Shown here one piece after another: positions 24,931-26,905 of a stretch of 26,905 nt of DNA. The notes beneath the pieces were generated by a model that saw only the letters and a program-made list of their open reading frames with translations, ran no database searches and was not told the origin of the DNA. The position numbers and the translations under genes are program-made. How positions within the stretch are numbered: the stretch's first letter is position 1; each line of letters opens with the position of its first letter. The stretch comes from BOG-908 sp964657885 (GTDB taxonomy: Bacteria > Pseudomonadota > Alphaproteobacteria > Acetobacterales > Acetobacteraceae): NCBI GenBank assembly GCA_964657885.1, contig CAZZWO010000014.1, positions 1 to 26,905 on the forward strand, in the 5' to 3' direction.

Positions 24931-26243
24931 TGCCCGACAGCATGGCGAACAAGCCGGCTGGGCCGATTGCGGTCGTTGCCCACACGCATCCTTCGGTCAG
25001 CAAGGGCGGTGCCGAGATCGCCGCCTACAGCCTCTACGAGGGCCTGCGCCGTATCGGGACGGATGCGATCTTCATTGCCATCTGTCCTTCGTCCGAACGC
25101 CACAAGCTTCTGCTCGGCTCCGACCGCGAGTTCGCCATCCTGACCGAGCAGGTGCGTTACGACCATTTCTACCAGCTCTCCAGCGCCGATGTCTGGCGCC
25201 AGTTCAAGGACATCCTGATCAGCCAGGACGTGCGGCTGGTCAGCTTCCATCATTTCCTGCAGATCGGCGTGAATTCCCTTCGGGGCCTGGTCGCCGAGAC
25301 GCAGATCCCGTTTACCGTCACGCTGCACGAGTTCCTGGCGATCTGCGCCCACCATGGCCAGATGGTGACGCGTCCGGCGCGCAGGTTGTGCCCGATGGCC
25401 ACGCCCACCGCCTGCGCCACCTGCTTCCCCGAGCACACACGGCAACAATTCGACGCCCGCAAGCAGCTTATCCAGTCGGCGCTGCTTCCCGCCGCGGCGT
25501 TCATCTCGCCCAGTCACTTCCTGGCCGAACGGATGATCGAGTGGGGGTTGCCGCGAGAAAAATTCGTGGTGATCGAGAACGGTTTGCGGGCGGTGGGAAA
25601 GCGCGACGACCGGGTCCGCGCCGCGGTCGAGAGCCGGCCCTGGACGTTCGGCTATTTCGGGCAGATTACCCCGTTCAAGGGCATCGACACCCTGCTCGAC
25701 ACGATCGACCTGCTGAGCCGGCAGCCCGACATCGGGCAGCGGGTGCGAATCCGGGTGCACGGCAACGTCATCGGGCAGAACGACGATTTCGTCGCCCGCT
25801 TCAACGAGACGTTCCGGCGCGAGGGTTTCGCGAGCTACGCCGGGCCATACGACAATGCCGACGTCCGCAAGCTGATGATGGCCTGCGACTACATCCTGGT
25901 GCCCAGCACCTGGTGGGAGAACTCGCCGGTGGTCATCCAGGAAGCTTATGCGGCTGGCCGGCCGGTAATCTGCACCGGGATCGGCGGTATGGCGGAGAAG
26001 GTGCCGAACCGGCTGTCCGGCCTGCATTTTCGCCTGGGCGACGCGGCCGACCTGGCGCGCGCCATGTTCGAAGCGGCCGACGAGGTGGTCTATCAGGCAC
26101 TGTGTTCCGGCCTGCCCGCGGTCTCCGATCATACCGCCATGGCGCGCGACTATCTCGCGAGCTTCAATCGCCTGGCCTTGCCGGCCACACCCCAGGAAGC
26201 CGCAAGGACGCCGCGCCGCAGGAGCAGGGCCGCCGCCGTCTGA
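24930..26243 (+). CDS. GT4 family glycosyltransferase
   Basis: A 437-residue GT-B enzyme of the GT4 group. The N-terminal domain has the acceptor-side motif SKGGAEIAAYSLYEGLRR (24-41). The C-terminal donor domain has FGYFGQITPFKGIDTLL and the E-x7-E motif ENSPVVIQE (330-338) followed by AYAAGRPVICTGIGGMAE. A Cys-rich loop after HEFLAIC (Cys139, 154, 162, 165) resembles the C-x-n-C-x-n-CxxC insertion seen in some GT4 enzymes and may bind zinc (inference). The tail is Arg/Ala-rich. ATG 24930 overlaps the previous TGA; an ATG at 24942 is alternative. It ends the glycan cluster. Confidence 0.9.
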   Translation: MPDSMANKPAGPIAVVAHTHPSVSKGGAEIAAYSLYEGLRRIGTDAIFIAICPSSERHKLLLGSDREFAILTEQVRYDHFYQLSSADVWRQFKDILISQDVRLVSFHHFLQIGVNSLRGLVAETQIPFTVTLHEFLAICAHHGQMVTRPARRLCPMATPTACATCFPEHTRQQFDARKQLIQSALLPAAAFISPSHFLAERMIEWGLPREKFVVIENGLRAVGKRDDRVRAAVESRPWTFGYFGQITPFKGIDTLLDTIDLLSRQPDIGQRVRIRVHGNVIGQNDDFVARFNETFRREGFASYAGPYDNADVRKLMMACDYILVPSTWWENSPVVIQEAYAAGRPVICTGIGGMAEKVPNRLSGLHFRLGDAADLARAMFEAADEVVYQALCSGLPAVSDHTAMARDYLASFNRLALPATPQEAARTPRRRSRAAAV

Positions 26244-26259
26244 GCTCCGCGTAAACACG

Positions 26260-26275
26260 TTTCACGATCGTGAAA
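26260..26275. promoter_or_regulatory. Perfect 16-bp palindrome, possible operator
   Basis: TTTCACGATCGTGAAA is a perfect dyad. After a 2-bp mismatch on each side, ACA (26255-26257) and TGT (26278-26280) continue the symmetry to 26 bp. It lies 17 bases after the GT4 stop and about 60-80 bases before the ssuA start. Length and symmetry suit a dimeric transcription factor site. No T-tract follows, so a terminator is unlikely. Confidence 0.5.
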
Positions 26276-26309
26276 TATGTGCCCACTCGTTTGTGCGCTT
26301 GATCTCGCA

Positions 26310-26325
26310 GTAGTTTTCTAACTAC
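26310..26325 (+). promoter_or_regulatory. Hairpin in the ssuA leader
   Basis: GTAGTT (26310-26315) and AACTAC (26320-26325) form a perfect 6-bp stem with a TTCT loop. A second stem CTCCC/GGGAG (about 26330-26346) follows at once and includes both the ATG at 26336 and the Shine-Dalgarno for the TTG at 26354, so it could influence translation. No known riboswitch consensus was recognised. Confidence 0.35.
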
Positions 26326-26335
26326 GGTCTCCCCG

Positions 26336-26905
26336 ATGACCGGGAGAACCATTTTGAGATTCCACGCGAGCGGAATGTGGTTCGCAGCCGCAATGCTCCT
26401 GGCAGCCGGATCGGCGGCGTCGCAGGACGTCCCCCGCGAGCGCACGCTGCGGCTCGGTTACCAGAAATACGGCACGCTGGTCTTCGAGAAGGCGCGCGGC
26501 ACGCTGGAGAAGAAGCTGGCGCCGATGCACGTGCATGTCACCTGGACCGAGTTCCTTGGTGGCCCGGCGCTGCTCGAGGCGATGGGCGCCGAGAGCATCG
26601 ATTTCGGCATCACTGGCGATGCGCCGCCGATCTTCGCGCAGGCTGCGGGCGTGCCGCTGGTGTACATCGCGGTCGAGCCGGCCAGCCCGCATGGCGAAGC
26701 GTTGATCGTGCCGGCCGATTCGCCGATCCATTCGATCGCCGATCTGCGGGGCAAGCGTATCGCCCTGAACAAGGGCTCCAACGTACACAACCTGCTGGTG
26801 CGCATCCTTGCCGCCGGCGGCCTCGGCGTGACGGATGTGCAATCGGTGTTTCTGAAGCCGTCCGATGCACGCGCGGCGTTCGAGAACGGCAGCGTCGATG
26901 CCTGG
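26336..26905 (+). CDS. ssuA: Aliphatic sulfonate ABC transporter substrate-binding protein (3' truncated by window)
   Basis: The frame is open to the last base of the window (about 190 residues visible). A signal peptide is clear (SGMWFAAAMLLAAGSAASQ). The mature part follows E. coli SsuA closely from memory: LRLGYQKYGTL, WTEFLGGPALLEAM, IDFGITGDAPPIFAQAAG, VYIAVEP, SPIHSIADLRGKRIALNKGS, HNLLVRIL and DARAAFENGSVDAW. It binds alkanesulfonates in the periplasm for the SsuBC transporter, as a sulfur source. The start is either ATG 26336 or, with a better Shine-Dalgarno (GGGAGA, 26342-26347), TTG 26354, both in frame. The upstream palindrome is a candidate control site. Permease and ATPase genes would be expected past the window end. 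Confidence 0.88.
   Translation, partial: MTGRTILRFHASGMWFAAAMLLAAGSAASQDVPRERTLRLGYQKYGTLVFEKARGTLEKKLAPMHVHVTWTEFLGGPALLEAMGAESIDFGITGDAPPIFAQAAGVPLVYIAVEPASPHGEALIVPADSPIHSIADLRGKRIALNKGSNVHNLLVRILAAGGLGVTDVQSVFLKPSDARAAFENGSVDAW

Noticed and set aside
24915..26258. 447-codon minus-strand ORF opposite the GT4 gene
   Set aside because: It mirrors the GT4 coding sequence almost end to end and shows no recognisable domain.

Overview
The window is high-GC DNA with tightly packed, often start/stop-overlapping genes. Three things point to an alphaproteobacterium, most likely Acetobacteraceae (Rhodospirillales): the order hisB–DUF2628–hisH–hisA, a dciA/mutY divergent pair, and several secreted or cell-surface proteins of a style common in that family. 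The taxonomic call is an inference from gene content; no rRNA or tRNA gene is visible. A 10-base N run at 13424-13433 shows that the sequence is a draft.

Region 1 (1-4329): the 3' end of a large beta-helical secreted or adhesin-type protein, then a MoxR AAA+ ATPase, a small coiled-coil protein and a CoxE-like VWA protein, laid out as a single-strand cluster of the MoxR/VWA type. Region 2 (4417-11519): housekeeping genes. These are a glutathione S-transferase, dciA (minus) back-to-back with mutY, crcB, a phenylalanine 4-hydroxylase, and a histidine cluster (hisB, DUF2628, hisH, a GNAT acetyltransferase, hisA) in which ATGA or GTGA overlaps indicate translational coupling. hisF is not present after hisA; a DUF4337 membrane protein occupies that position.

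Region 3 (11416-26243) is the accessory and most unusual part. It holds a SPINDLY/OGT-like GT41 glycosyltransferase with TPRs (minus), and divergent from it an 848-residue protein built almost wholly of about 100 octapeptide repeats rich in Ser/Thr. A sulfotransferase (minus) converges on the repeat gene. Then come a roughly 1670-residue fusion protein (DUF4214-like segment, four 'GWA' modules, a degenerate GT2, an intact GT2 and a GT9 domain), an uncharacterised protein with the same GWA modules and a GT-like C-terminus, and a GT4 glycosyltransferase. Three neighbouring proteins share the GWA module. The whole block reads as a glycan-assembly or protein-glycosylation locus, and the Ser/Thr-rich octapeptide protein is a possible acceptor. 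That link is inference.

Region 4 (26244-26905): a leader with a perfect 16-bp palindrome and a second hairpin, followed by the 5' part of an SsuA-type sulfonate-binding protein gene that runs off the window.
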